Positions 1 through 9,165 of a stretch of DNA of 64,000 nucleotides are shown in pieces. The stretch spans positions 1 to 64,000 of the forward strand of contig NZ_JAUSVX010000008.1 in assembly GCF_030814995.1 (NCBI RefSeq), given 5' to 3'. Each line of letters begins with the position of its first letter. The stretch's first letter is position 1. The notes beneath the pieces were generated by a model. That model was not told the origin of the DNA. It saw only the letters and a program-made list of their open reading frames with translations, and did no database searches. Position numbers and translations under genes: made by a program. This DNA comes from Labrys wisconsinensis. Its GTDB lineage: Bacteria > Pseudomonadota > Alphaproteobacteria > Rhizobiales > Labraceae.

Positions 1-111
1 CCACAGCGTCATCGCCAGCGGCACGATCATCCAGATCAGCAGCACGCTCACCGCCGGCGCCAGAAGCGGGCCCGTGCGCACCGCGCGGCGGTTGGTCGAC
101 CTCAGGAACAT
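1..111 (-). CDS. ABC sugar/polyol permease, N-terminal fragment
   Basis: Only the first 37 codons are in the window; the rest lies beyond the left edge. The translation starts MFLRSTNRRAVRTGPLLAP and runs into a hydrophobic first membrane segment (VSVLLIWMIVPLAMTLW). This is the usual start of a MalF-type inner-membrane permease. It lies downstream of the polyol-binding protein gene ending at 204 on the same strand, so the two are probably cotranscribed. By analogy with smoE-smoF-smoG it would be the first permease of a sorbitol/mannitol-type importer. The family is inferred from the signal-anchor-like N-terminus and position only. Confidence 0.7.
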   Translation of the reverse strand, partial: MFLRSTNRRAVRTGPLLAPAVSVLLIWMIVPLAMTLW

Positions 112-155
112 GGGGGCCTTGCAGGAGATCCGGACGGAAGGCGTCTCTTCAAGAA

Positions 156-189
156 GAGGCTCCGGGCGCGGGAGGACGACCGGAGCCTC
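156..189 (-). other. Intercistronic hairpin after the binding-protein gene
   Basis: GAGGCTCCGG at 156-165 and its exact complement CCGGAGCCTC at 180-189 form a 10-bp stem with a 14-nt loop. It sits between the binding-protein stop at 204 and the permease start at 111. There is no T-run, so full termination is not expected. Such stems after periplasmic-binding-protein genes often stabilise the upstream message; that role is inferred here. Confidence 0.45.
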
Positions 190-203
190 GAGAGCGCAGG
201 CGA

Positions 204-1514
<1,311 letters not shown>

Positions 1515-1688
1515 CGTTTCCTCCTTCTGTGACAGTCAGGTCATTTTTGTTGTTGTGCGGCGCGCCAGGACCGGATGGCACGCCACAAACTCCTAGTGCA
1601 GGGTATCTGCTTGTTGTTCTTGGGGATCTGCGCCTGAGCAGGCCGCATATTTCGTTGTCACGCCCTTTCTTGCTTCAGGCGTTTCCAA

Positions 1689-1716
1689 CTTATAACTGTA
1701 TTGTTATCTCCACAAA
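1689..1716 (-). promoter_or_regulatory. Candidate promoter with internal inverted repeat for the SmoE-like gene
   Basis: Within the 579-bp gene-free stretch 1515-2093, a locally AT-rich patch reads on the minus strand as TTTGTG-N16-TATAAG (complement of 1716-1689), a plausible sigma-70 pair facing the binding-protein gene. The spacer holds ATAAC-N6-GTTAT (1692-1707), a perfect 5-bp inverted repeat that could be a regulator site. The rest of 1515-2093 shows no convincing gene; two short open frames there are unsupported. Inference from pattern only. Confidence 0.35.
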
Positions 1717-2093
1717 GAAAACTTACACGCTTTAGTTGAAGTAGCTCTGCCTCCAGTCTCGGGATTTCGTCTTGCAGACTACCTCTTTGCCTCCGCTTGC
1801 GATTTCGGCCAATCGGCAAAGCTTCGCACTCCCGCCGACGACGGATCTGCAGCATGGGCACCCTGGCAGATTTCGACAGGAAGAAGCGCCGAAAGACGTT
1901 CAGTCGCATTTTTGTAACATCTTGCAGAAGGAAATTGCAAGACGCATGTGGGCGAGCACGACCGGTCTTGAACAATCGTCATCGGGGCCGATATGCCGGA
2001 GGCCGTCCCCGACAGCCTCCGGGTCGCCCTGGACGGTCAGCGTGCGATGGCACGGCGCGGCCGGGCTTCAACGACGAGGATCGGGGTAGCAGC

Positions 2094-2474
2094 ATGGACG
2101 AGCATGAGATTCGACAGGCGCTCGATCGCCACTGGGCCGCCTCGGACGCCAATGATTTCGATGTCGAGCACGCCATATACCGGGAGGACGCAGTGCTCGA
2201 GTACCCGCAATCGGGAGAACGGATCAGGGGCCGGCACAACATTCAGGCCTCTCGCGTCGCGCAACCGAACGCGAAGCGCTTCCGGGTGCGCCGCATCGTC
2301 GGCACGGGCGACCTCTGGGTCACGGAATTCATCCTCGCCTATGACGGCCGGCCGACCTATTCGGTGAGCGTCATGGAGTTCCTCGACGGCAAGGTGGCTC
2401 GCGAGACCCAGTATTTTGCCGATGCGTTCGAGCCGGGTCCTTCGCGCGCGGCCTGGGTCGAGCCGATGGGATGA
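2094..2474 (+). CDS. SnoaL/NTF2-like fold protein
   Basis: A 126-aa protein beginning MDEHEIRQALDRHWAASDAN, with the NTF2-like pattern: N-terminal helix, YREDAVLEYPQSGERIRG, a central sheet (WVTEFILAYDGRPTYSVSVMEF) and DGKVARETQYFAD before the last strand. This cone fold serves as a small-molecule pocket in SnoaL-type isomerases and in ketosteroid isomerase, but many members have unknown function. The ATG at 2094 is preferred because homology to the fold begins right there; open frame continues upstream without recognisable sequence. It stands alone, facing away from the polyol system and converging on the GH127 gene. Confidence 0.75.
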   Translation: MDEHEIRQALDRHWAASDANDFDVEHAIYREDAVLEYPQSGERIRGRHNIQASRVAQPNAKRFRVRRIVGTGDLWVTEFILAYDGRPTYSVSVMEFLDGKVARETQYFADAFEPGPSRAAWVEPMG

Positions 2475-2579
2475 CATCGGCGCGACAGGTGCGCGCTGTC
2501 GCGGATGCCGGCGGAAGGCGGGGAGAGCGGCCGTGCCGCCCTCGGGCCGGTGCCGGCTTTCGGGGCGGCGCCCCGACGT

Positions 2580-4520
2580 TCAGCCGCCGCGCAGCCAGAC
2601 CTGCATCTCGCCGGGCTCGCGATTGTCCCAGGCGAAATAGGGCACGGCCCGGATCGGCACCGGCTCGGCGGCGGGCGGCTCGCTGCGGTAGAGCGCCCCG
2701 TCCCAATCCTGCACGGCCTCGGCCTCCGCCTCGCCGGCGAGCACGGTTGCCCCGCCCAGCAGATCCGGCTCGAAGCGGGCCTCGAAGCGGGCCTGCCGCG
2801 GCAGGCGGATGCGGCTCGGCGGCACCGGGTTGTCGACCGCTTCCAGGCAGTAGATCAGCGGCCCGCGCCGGAGCGCCACCCGGCCGGCGTCCTGGCGCAC
2901 CTGCGGGTTGGCATAGAGGCGCTGCACCGGCATGGCGAGGTCGAGGGTGACGCTGTCGCCGTTCTGCCAGTCGCGCTCGATTGTCGCGTAGCCGTTGCGG
3001 GTCGCGGCGGCGAGGTCGACCGCCCCGCCGTTGACGGCGAGCCTCGCCTGCGGGCACCAGCCGGGGATGCGCAGGTGCAGGGTGAAGCGCGTCGGCGCCT
3101 CGACCGTGACCTCGATCCGCACCGCCCCGTCCCAGGGATAGCGGCTCGCCTGGGTGAGGCGGACGGGATGCCCGCCGACCTCCAGCCGGGCGGTGCTGTC
3201 GCCGTAGAGATGCACGGCGACGGCGTCATCGGCGACGCCGTAGATGTAGCTGCCGATCGAGGCGGTCAGCCGGGCGATGTTGGGCGGGCAGCAGGGGCAG
3301 CGGTGCCAGGTCCAGCGGTGGTGGTCGCCGCGGCTCTCCAGCGGGTTCTCGTAGAAGAAGGTCGCCCCGTCGAGGGAGAGGCCGGAGATGGCGCCGTTGT
3401 AGAGGGCGAGCTCCATGGAGTCGGCATAGCGCGCGTTCGGGCCCATGCCGAGCATGCGGCTCGCCCAGAACGCCAGGCCCACGGCGGCGCAGGTCTCGGC
3501 ATAGGCGCTCTCGTTCGGCAGATCGTAGTCGGCGGTGAAGCCTTCGTTGTCGGCGGAGGGGCCGAGCCCGCCGGTGACGTAGAGCCGCTTGGAATGGAGG
3601 TCGTCCCAGAGCCGGTCGAGCGCGACGCGCAGGCTGTCGTCGCCGTACTCGGTGGCGATGTCAGCCATGCCGGAATAGAGATACATGGCGCGCACGGCAT
3701 GGCCGACGACCTTGTCCTGGTCGCGCACCGGCTCGTGCGACTGGTTGTACTCGTAGGTCTTGAAGTGGAACGTCTTCGGTTCGTCGCCGCGGGCCCGCGC
3801 CTCCCCGTCGAAATAATGCGGCTCCTGGCCGCGCCGGTCGATGAAGGTCTTGGCGAGCGCCATATAGCGCTCGTCGCCGGTCACTCGGGCGAGCTTGACC
3901 AGGGCGAGCTCGATCTCCTCGTGGCCGCAATAGCCCTCCTGCCCGCCGGGACCGAACACGGAGATGATGTGGTCGACATAGCGGCACATCACGTCGAGCA
4001 GCTTGCGCTTGCCCGTCGCCTGATAATAGGCGACCGCGCCCTCGATGAGGTGACCGGCGCAGTAGAGCTCGTGGCAGTCGCGCAGGTTGGTCCAGCGCCG
4101 GCCGGGCTGCATGCGCTGGTACCAGCTGGAGAGATAGCCGTCCGGCTGCTGCAGCCTGGCATACATGTCGATGACGGCGTCGACCTTGGCCTCGAGCGCC
4201 GGATTGGGCCGGCGATAGAGCGAATAGGCGGCGGTCTCGATGGTCTTGCCGAGGTCGGAATCCCAGAACATCTGGGTGGTGACCGTCGAGGCCGTAAAGT
4301 CGTGGTCGAGGTGGAAGGGGATGCTCTGGGCCGGCACCGGCCGGTCCGGGTCGATCTGCTCCAGCATGCCGGCCTCGACGCAGCGCTGGTAGAGGATGTC
4401 GGCGGTGCGGGAGGCGACCGCGTCGATCCGCGCGCCCCAGAAGCCGCGCACCTCGACATCGGGCACGGCGGGCGGGCGGAAGCGGGCGCGGGGCGCGGCG
4501 GCGGCGTCGGCCTGGGTCAT
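2580..4520 (-). CDS. GH127 family beta-L-arabinofuranosidase-like glycosidase
   Basis: About 646 aa, cytoplasmic (no signal peptide), with the (alpha/alpha)6-barrel family signature. The zinc-cysteine active-site elements of GH127 (HypBA1) are visible: ESAYAETC gives Glu342 and Cys344, and CPCCPPN gives Cys410 and Cys411. In HypBA1 the equivalent Glu and three Cys residues hold Zn and supply the cysteine nucleophile. Family members remove beta-L-arabinofuranose from small oligosaccharides. I chose the ATG at 4520, which has TGGAGA upstream; an in-frame ATG at 4532 is the alternative. It is the last gene of a LacI-SBP-permease-permease operon, so it probably acts on the imported sugar. True substrate is unproven, since GH127/DUF1680 members vary. 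Confidence 0.88.
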   Translation of the reverse strand: MTQADAAAAPRARFRPPAVPDVEVRGFWGARIDAVASRTADILYQRCVEAGMLEQIDPDRPVPAQSIPFHLDHDFTASTVTTQMFWDSDLGKTIETAAYSLYRRPNPALEAKVDAVIDMYARLQQPDGYLSSWYQRMQPGRRWTNLRDCHELYCAGHLIEGAVAYYQATGKRKLLDVMCRYVDHIISVFGPGGQEGYCGHEEIELALVKLARVTGDERYMALAKTFIDRRGQEPHYFDGEARARGDEPKTFHFKTYEYNQSHEPVRDQDKVVGHAVRAMYLYSGMADIATEYGDDSLRVALDRLWDDLHSKRLYVTGGLGPSADNEGFTADYDLPNESAYAETCAAVGLAFWASRMLGMGPNARYADSMELALYNGAISGLSLDGATFFYENPLESRGDHHRWTWHRCPCCPPNIARLTASIGSYIYGVADDAVAVHLYGDSTARLEVGGHPVRLTQASRYPWDGAVRIEVTVEAPTRFTLHLRIPGWCPQARLAVNGGAVDLAAATRNGYATIERDWQNGDSVTLDLAMPVQRLYANPQVRQDAGRVALRRGPLIYCLEAVDNPVPPSRIRLPRQARFEARFEPDLLGGATVLAGEAEAEAVQDWDGALYRSEPPAAEPVPIRAVPYFAWDNREPGEMQVWLRGG

Positions 4521-4543
4521 GGCGGTCTCCATCGGGATCGGGG

Positions 4544-5401
4544 CTATTTCACCGCGCCGGCGGTCAGGCCGCGGATGTAGTAGCGCTGCAGCAGGAGGAA
4601 GAGGATCAGGCAGGGGATCATCATCACGGTGACCCCGGCCTGGACGGCGCCCCAGTCGATGGCGCCGAAGCGGCCGGACTGCACCGCGGTCATCATGATC
4701 GGCAGGGTGAACTGCGACTGGTCGGTCATCAGCACCAGCGCGGCCAGGAACTCGTTCCAGGCGTTGAGGAAGGCGAAGAGCGCCACGGTGACGAGGCCCG
4801 GCCAGACCAGCGGCAGCATCACCTTGACGAGCAGCGCCAGGCTGGCCGCCCCGTCGATGCGGGCGGCCTCCTCGATCTCGCGCGGCACGGCGTCGAAGGC
4901 GTTGCGCATCATGAAGATCGAGAAGGGCAGCTGCAGCGTCACATAGACCAGCACCAGCCCGGTGAGGGTGTTCTGCAGGCCGAGCCGGGTCAGGATCAGG
5001 AAGATCGGCGTCAGGATCGACTGGAACGGGATCATGATCGTCGACAGGATCAGGACGAAGAGGAGGCCCTTGCCGGGGAAGTGGAAGCGCGAGAAGCCGT
5101 AGCCGGCGAGCAGGCTGACCACGACCGTGAGCGCGACGGTGAGGCCGGCGACGTAGAGGCTGTTCTGCGCGGCATGCCAGAGGCCGTCGCCGAAGCTGTC
5201 GAGCGTCACGTAGTTCTGCAGCGAGGCGCCCGATGTCGGCCAGGGCGGCAGCGGGGGCTGGCGCGCCTCGAGCGGCGGCTTGAAGCTGGAGAGCACCGTC
5301 CAGGCGATCGGGGCGACGAAGATCGCGGCGACGAGAAGGCCGAAGCCGTGCCCGAGCCCGGCGAGTCCTGCTCGGCGCCGGGCGTTGGCGGCGGTGGTCA
5401 T
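4544..5401 (-). CDS. ABC sugar transporter permease, MalG type
   Basis: A 285-aa inner-membrane protein with six predicted membrane segments and the MalG-type EAA loop (EIEEAARIDGAASLALLVKV) that contacts the ATPase. It ends in YYIRGLTAGAVK, the characteristic tail of CUT1 second permeases. The ATG at 5401 overlaps the upstream permease stop as TGATG, indicating translational coupling. A long open frame extends upstream in the same frame but is antisense-like overlap with the MalF gene. It works with the permease at 5401-6327 and the binding protein at 6421-7695. No ATPase gene is present in this operon. Confidence 0.93.
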   Translation of the reverse strand: MTTAANARRRAGLAGLGHGFGLLVAAIFVAPIAWTVLSSFKPPLEARQPPLPPWPTSGASLQNYVTLDSFGDGLWHAAQNSLYVAGLTVALTVVVSLLAGYGFSRFHFPGKGLLFVLILSTIMIPFQSILTPIFLILTRLGLQNTLTGLVLVYVTLQLPFSIFMMRNAFDAVPREIEEAARIDGAASLALLVKVMLPLVWPGLVTVALFAFLNAWNEFLAALVLMTDQSQFTLPIMMTAVQSGRFGAIDWGAVQAGVTVMMIPCLILFLLLQRYYIRGLTAGAVK

Positions 5402-6327
5402 CACAGGCCCTCCGGGTTGCGCAGCAGCCTGAGCTGCACCAGGCTGAGCACGACCAGGATGACGAGCAGCACCATGGAGAGCGCCGCGCCGTAGCCGAGC
5501 TTGAACGACACGAAGGACTGGTTGAAGATCCAGTAGACCGCGGTCAGGGTCTGGTTGCGCGGGCCGCCGCGCAGGATGATGTAGAACTGGTCGAAGGCCA
5601 GCACCGAGCCGGTGACCGAGAGGATCAGCGCCAGCGCGATGGTGCGGCGGATCAGCGGCAGGGTGATCAGGCGCAGGCGCGCGAAGGCGCCGGCGCCGTC
5701 GAGCCTCGCCGCCTCCTGCAGCTCGGCCGGGATCGACTGCAGGCCGGTCATCAGGATCACCATGGTGAAGCCTGCGACCTTCCACACCACCATGACGATG
5801 ATCGACCAGAAGGCGAGGTCGAAGGTGGCGAGCAGGTTGACCTTCTTCGCCGTCAGCCCGAGCGTGGCCGCCGCCGGGCTGAACAGGCCGGCATCGACGT
5901 TGAGCAGCCAGGACCAGAGCAGGCTCGCCGAGGCGAAGCCGACCACGACGGGCAGGAAATAGGCGGTGCGGTAGAGCCCGTTCAGCGGCCGCGGCCGCTC
6001 GACATGGAGCGCCAGCGGGAAGGCCACCGCGAAGATCGCCAGCGTCACCACCAGCGTGTACCAGGCGGTGAACCTCAGCGCGTTCCAGAAGCGCAGGTCC
6101 TTCAGGATCGCGACATAGTTGTCGAGGCCGATGAAGCGGTGCGTGCCCATCAGCGGCCAGTCGTTGAGCGACATCCAGCCGGTCATGCCGAGCGGCAGGA
6201 TGAAGAACACCCCGACGAAGGCGAGCGCCGGCGCGACGTAGAGCAGGCCGACCCACTGGTCGCGGCCGATGCGGACGCGGCGCGCCCGCACGGCGGATGC
6301 ACGGGCGTCATGGACGATGGCGGTCAT
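5401..6327 (-). CDS. ABC sugar transporter permease, MalF type
   Basis: A 308-aa integral membrane protein: cytoplasmic N-tail, first membrane helix LLYVAPALAFVGVFFILPLG, then PLNGLYRTAYFLPVVVGF (a typical MalF block) and the EAA loop ELQEAARLDGAGAFARLRLI. Family 1 carbohydrate uptake (CUT1) permease. It follows the binding-protein gene after a 93-bp gap that contains a strong hairpin, and its TGA overlaps the next ATG. Role: half of the membrane channel importing the substrate of the GH127 operon. Confidence 0.93.
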   Translation of the reverse strand: MTAIVHDARASAVRARRVRIGRDQWVGLLYVAPALAFVGVFFILPLGMTGWMSLNDWPLMGTHRFIGLDNYVAILKDLRFWNALRFTAWYTLVVTLAIFAVAFPLALHVERPRPLNGLYRTAYFLPVVVGFASASLLWSWLLNVDAGLFSPAAATLGLTAKKVNLLATFDLAFWSIIVMVVWKVAGFTMVILMTGLQSIPAELQEAARLDGAGAFARLRLITLPLIRRTIALALILSVTGSVLAFDQFYIILRGGPRNQTLTAVYWIFNQSFVSFKLGYGAALSMVLLVILVVLSLVQLRLLRNPEGL

Positions 6328-6362
6328 CGCGAGCTCCGGCGGTGGGGAAGCGATGGGGAAGG

Positions 6363-6399
6363 GCGGCGGCCCCGCCCTATGGGAAGGCGGGGCCGCCGC
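6363..6399 (-). other. Strong intercistronic hairpin, 14-bp stem
   Basis: GCGGCGGCCCCGCC at 6363-6376 and GGCGGGGCCGCCGC at 6386-6399 are perfect complements around a 9-nt loop. It lies between the binding-protein gene and the two permease genes. No U-tract follows on the minus strand. The position matches stems that protect binding-protein mRNA and lower permease expression, as after malE; this function is inferred. Confidence 0.6.
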
Positions 6400-6420
6400 G
6401 GCAGGACGGCCGGCGCCGGC

Positions 6421-7695
6421 CTATTTCTTTTCGGCCGCGTCGATGATCGACTGCATGGTGGCCTGGGCGTTGGCGATGGAGCCGTCGACGTCGTCGCCGA
6501 ACATCACCTCGTTGATCATCTGGGCCCAGGGGCCGTTGGCCGAGTTGATCAGGTCGTTGAACACCACGGTGTAGGGCGTCCGGCCCTTGGCCATCGCCTC
6601 GGCCGCCACCTTGTAGCGCGGGTCGAGCTCCTTCAGCGCGGCCTCGGCGATGTCGCCGCGCACCGGCAGGCTGCCATACTTGGCCAGGATGGTCTGGCCC
6701 TCCAGGGAATAGGCATAGTCGAGGAAGGCCTTGACCACGGCGATCTTCTTCGTGCCCTTGGTCACCACCAGGTTGTCGCCGCCGGCGAAGGAGGACCAGC
6801 CGCCGTCCTTGCCGGGCAGGAAGGTGATGCCGTAGTCGATGTCGGGATATTGGGTGTTGAGCGCGCCGATGGCGAAGGCGCCCGAGGGGGCGATGCCGAC
6901 CTTGCCGGTGGCGAAGGCGGCGAAGAAATTGGCGCCGGTATCGGTGGCGGCGCCTTCCGGCACGTAGCCGTTCTTGACCATGCCGCGGTAGAGGTCGATG
7001 GCGCCGCGCAGTTGCGGGCTGTCGAGCTCGGCCTTGGAGCCGTCATCGTTGAGGATGTCGCCGCCCGAGGCCCAGACCAGCGGCGTGAAGGTGAAGATGT
7101 TGCACCCGCCGCAATTGCCGGAGAAGTAGAAGCCCTTGATGTCGCCCCCGAGGGCGTTGACCTTGGCCGCGTCGGCTGCGATCTCGGCCCAGCTCGTCGG
7201 TCCCTTCTCCGGATCGAGGCCGGCCTGCTTGAACAGCTTCTTGTTCCAGATCAGCACCGAGCTGTCGGCGGAGAAGGGCAGGCCGTAGATCCGGCCCTTG
7301 TAGGTGCCGGTCTTGACGTGGGCCGGCGACAGCCGGTCGAAATAGGGCAGGGACTTCGCCCAGTCGGTGATGTCCTCCAGCTCGCCGGCGGCGGAGAAGG
7401 CCGGGGTGTAGATCAGGTCGAGCGACAGCGCGTCGGGCGCCGTGCCGCCGGCCACCGCCGCCCCGTATTTCGGGATGATCTCGGCATTGGGGATGATGTC
7501 GAGCTTGATCTGGTCGCCGTGGCTCTTGTTGAAGGCCTCGACCACGCGCGGCATGAAGTTGGAGCCGTCGGCGCGCACCCAGATGTTGGCGGTCTCGGCG
7601 CCGGCGCCGGACGAGCCCGCCGCGGCGGCGGCCAGGCCGAGCGCCAGCGCGCCCGCCCTCGATAAGCCGGTGAGCCCGGCAAAGAGCTTCCTCAT
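6421..7695 (-). CDS. ABC sugar transporter substrate-binding protein (GH127 operon)
   Basis: A 424-aa precursor with an N-terminal signal sequence (hydrophobic core ALALGLAAAAAGSSGAGA, cleavage near GAE-TANIW). Mature protein shows family 1 SBP features: WVRADGSNFMPRVVEAFN, PDALSLDLIYTPAF, and GLPFSADSSVLIWNKKLF, which is the typical motif where the protein contacts its sugar. RBS GGAGGA lies upstream of the ATG. It is the second gene of the LacI-headed operon and is followed by two permeases and a GH127 glycosidase, so the ligand is probably an arabinose-containing oligosaccharide; that ligand is inference. Confidence 0.9.
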   Translation of the reverse strand: MRKLFAGLTGLSRAGALALGLAAAAAGSSGAGAETANIWVRADGSNFMPRVVEAFNKSHGDQIKLDIIPNAEIIPKYGAAVAGGTAPDALSLDLIYTPAFSAAGELEDITDWAKSLPYFDRLSPAHVKTGTYKGRIYGLPFSADSSVLIWNKKLFKQAGLDPEKGPTSWAEIAADAAKVNALGGDIKGFYFSGNCGGCNIFTFTPLVWASGGDILNDDGSKAELDSPQLRGAIDLYRGMVKNGYVPEGAATDTGANFFAAFATGKVGIAPSGAFAIGALNTQYPDIDYGITFLPGKDGGWSSFAGGDNLVVTKGTKKIAVVKAFLDYAYSLEGQTILAKYGSLPVRGDIAEAALKELDPRYKVAAEAMAKGRTPYTVVFNDLINSANGPWAQMINEVMFGDDVDGSIANAQATMQSIIDAAEKK

Positions 7696-7758
7696 CGTTC
7701 CTCCTCCCCTTCGCGCCTTCGTCCCGCGGCTTGGCAGCCGGGGCGGGCGCTTGCCTGG

Positions 7759-8796
7759 TCAGCCGCCCGGCGGGCGGCCGCATGACTGCCGCACCACGAG
7801 CCGGCACGGCAGCGTCCGGATGCCGGGTTCGACGGGCTTGCCGTCGACCAGCGAAAGCAGCGTCAGCCCCGCCTCGCGCCCGAGCGCGGCGAGGTTCATG
7901 TCGACCGAGGTCAGCGGCGGGCGCGTCTGCCCGGCCATGATCTCCCAATTGTCGAAGCCGACGACGGCGACGTCGCCGGGGACGCGGATGCCGCGCTCGC
8001 GCAGCCCGTCGATGACGCCGCGGGCAATCTGGTCATTGCCGCAGAAGACGGCGTCCGGCGGCTCGAGGCCGGCGAGCAGCGTCTCGACCGCGGCATGGCC
8101 CCAGCTTTCCGACCAGGTGCCGATCAGCGGCGCGCCGGCCGGCAGGCCGGCGGCGGCGAGCGCGGCGCCGCAGGCGTCGGCGCGGGTATGGACCACGGCG
8201 AAGCTCGCCGGCCCGGTGACATGGGCGATGCGCCGGCGCCCGAGCCGCACCAGGTGCTCCACGGCCAGGCGGGCGCCGCCGGCATCGTCGGAGACGAAGG
8301 CGATGGCGCCGGGCGCCGGCTCGGTGAAGGCGTAGATCACCGGGATGCCGAGCTGCGACAGGTCGACCGGCAGGCGCCGGTCGATGCGCTTGCCGGTGGC
8401 GATGATGCCGTCGACGCGCTTGTCCAGCATGGCCTCGACATGGAGCTGGCCGAGCCGCGGATCGTCCTCGACATGGCACAGGAACACCGAGACGCCGTTG
8501 TCGACCAGCGCCTCGGAGATGCCGGCCATGACCGGCAGCGAGAAGCGGCCATAGGTGTCGTTGGTGAGCAGCCCGACGGTGAAGCTGCGGTTGCGCAACA
8601 GGCTCTGCGCCAGGCCGTTCGGCCGGAAGCCGAGCACCCGGGCCACCTCGCGGATGCGGGCGCGGGTCTCCGCCGTCATGCGGCCCTGGTCGTTGAGCGC
8701 CTTGGAGACAGTGGCGACGCTGACACCGGCGGCGCGGGCGACGTCGCGCAGCGTTGCCGGGCGGCGTCGAACTGTTTCCTCGGTGACACCGTCCAT
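7759..8796 (-). CDS. LacI-family transcriptional regulator of the GH127 operon
   Basis: A 345-aa regulator with an N-terminal helix-turn-helix (TLRDVARAAGVSVATVSKAL, residues about 15-35), the hinge helix region RVLGFRPNGLAQSLL, and a periplasmic-binding-protein-like effector domain ending near residue 340. The ATG at 8796 is preferred over an in-frame TTG nine bases upstream. It is the first gene of an operon with the transporter and glycosidase. Two palindromes centred at about 8832 and 8900 in its own upstream region are likely operators, so it probably represses itself and the whole operon until sugar binds. Confidence 0.93.
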   Translation of the reverse strand: MDGVTEETVRRRPATLRDVARAAGVSVATVSKALNDQGRMTAETRARIREVARVLGFRPNGLAQSLLRNRSFTVGLLTNDTYGRFSLPVMAGISEALVDNGVSVFLCHVEDDPRLGQLHVEAMLDKRVDGIIATGKRIDRRLPVDLSQLGIPVIYAFTEPAPGAIAFVSDDAGGARLAVEHLVRLGRRRIAHVTGPASFAVVHTRADACGAALAAAGLPAGAPLIGTWSESWGHAAVETLLAGLEPPDAVFCGNDQIARGVIDGLRERGIRVPGDVAVVGFDNWEIMAGQTRPPLTSVDMNLAALGREAGLTLLSLVDGKPVEPGIRTLPCRLVVRQSCGRPPGG

Positions 8797-8824
8797 CCCG
8801 GCCAACGCTGGTTTCGCCCCAGTT

Positions 8825-8840
8825 GGGAAAAGCTTTGCGC
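8825..8840. promoter_or_regulatory. LacI operator candidate O1 (imperfect)
   Basis: GGGAAAAGCTTTGCGC, with an AAAGCTTT core at 8829-8836, lies 29 bp upstream of the LacI start codon. It shares AAAAGCTTT with the perfect palindrome at 8892-8909; the centres are 68 bp apart. Proximal repressor site by inference. Confidence 0.5.
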
Positions 8841-8891
8841 AATCCTCTCGAAAAATCGGCCGTTGCGAACGGCCGGGGAGGAAGGCCTGTT

Positions 8892-8909
8892 TGAGAAAAG
8901 CTTTTCTCA
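8892..8909. promoter_or_regulatory. LacI operator candidate O2 (perfect 18-bp palindrome)
   Basis: TGAGAAAAGCTTTTCTCA is an exact 18-bp palindrome in the 369-bp gap between the LacI gene and the gene starting at 9166. LacI-family proteins bind such even palindromes. Paired with 8825-8840 it could support looping. The rest of this gap (8910-9165) shows no gene on either strand that I can support. Confidence 0.6.
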
Positions 8910-9165
8910 GGCGGATTCATACGAGTTTCCGGCCATGCCGGCAAGAGCCTTTCGCCTGAGAGCCTTTCGCCTCTGCTCCGCCGTGCCGAGTCCGGGCGGT
9001 GTTGCGCCGCTCTTGCGCATGGGCGCCGAATGAGAGCATATTCCCTAGGGGAATGGCGTGGCTTGCGACGGGCTGCGGGGGGCGGCCGGACGAGGGGTGA
9101 TTTCTCATTGCCGCAATGCAGCATGCAGTCTAGCATGGGATGAGGGATTTCAGGCGGAGTTCTTC

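Noticed and set aside
1797-2093. N-terminal extension of the SnoaL-like protein
   Set aside because: Open by chance; the sequence is Arg-rich and not fold-like, and the NTF2 pattern starts at the ATG 2094.
2505-4580. Long open frame on the plus strand opposite the GH127 gene
   Set aside because: It is the mirror of a GC-rich coding strand; its translation is Arg/Ala/Gly-rich with no domain, while the minus strand encodes a complete GH127 protein.
4544-6256. Single 570-codon frame as a fused permease
   Set aside because: Only the downstream part is a MalG permease; the upstream part is an out-of-frame reading of the MalF gene, and the two real genes overlap as TGATG.
6004-7665. 553-codon plus-strand open frame over the permease and binding-protein genes
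   Set aside because: Low-complexity antisense frame; the minus strand carries a clear permease and SBP.
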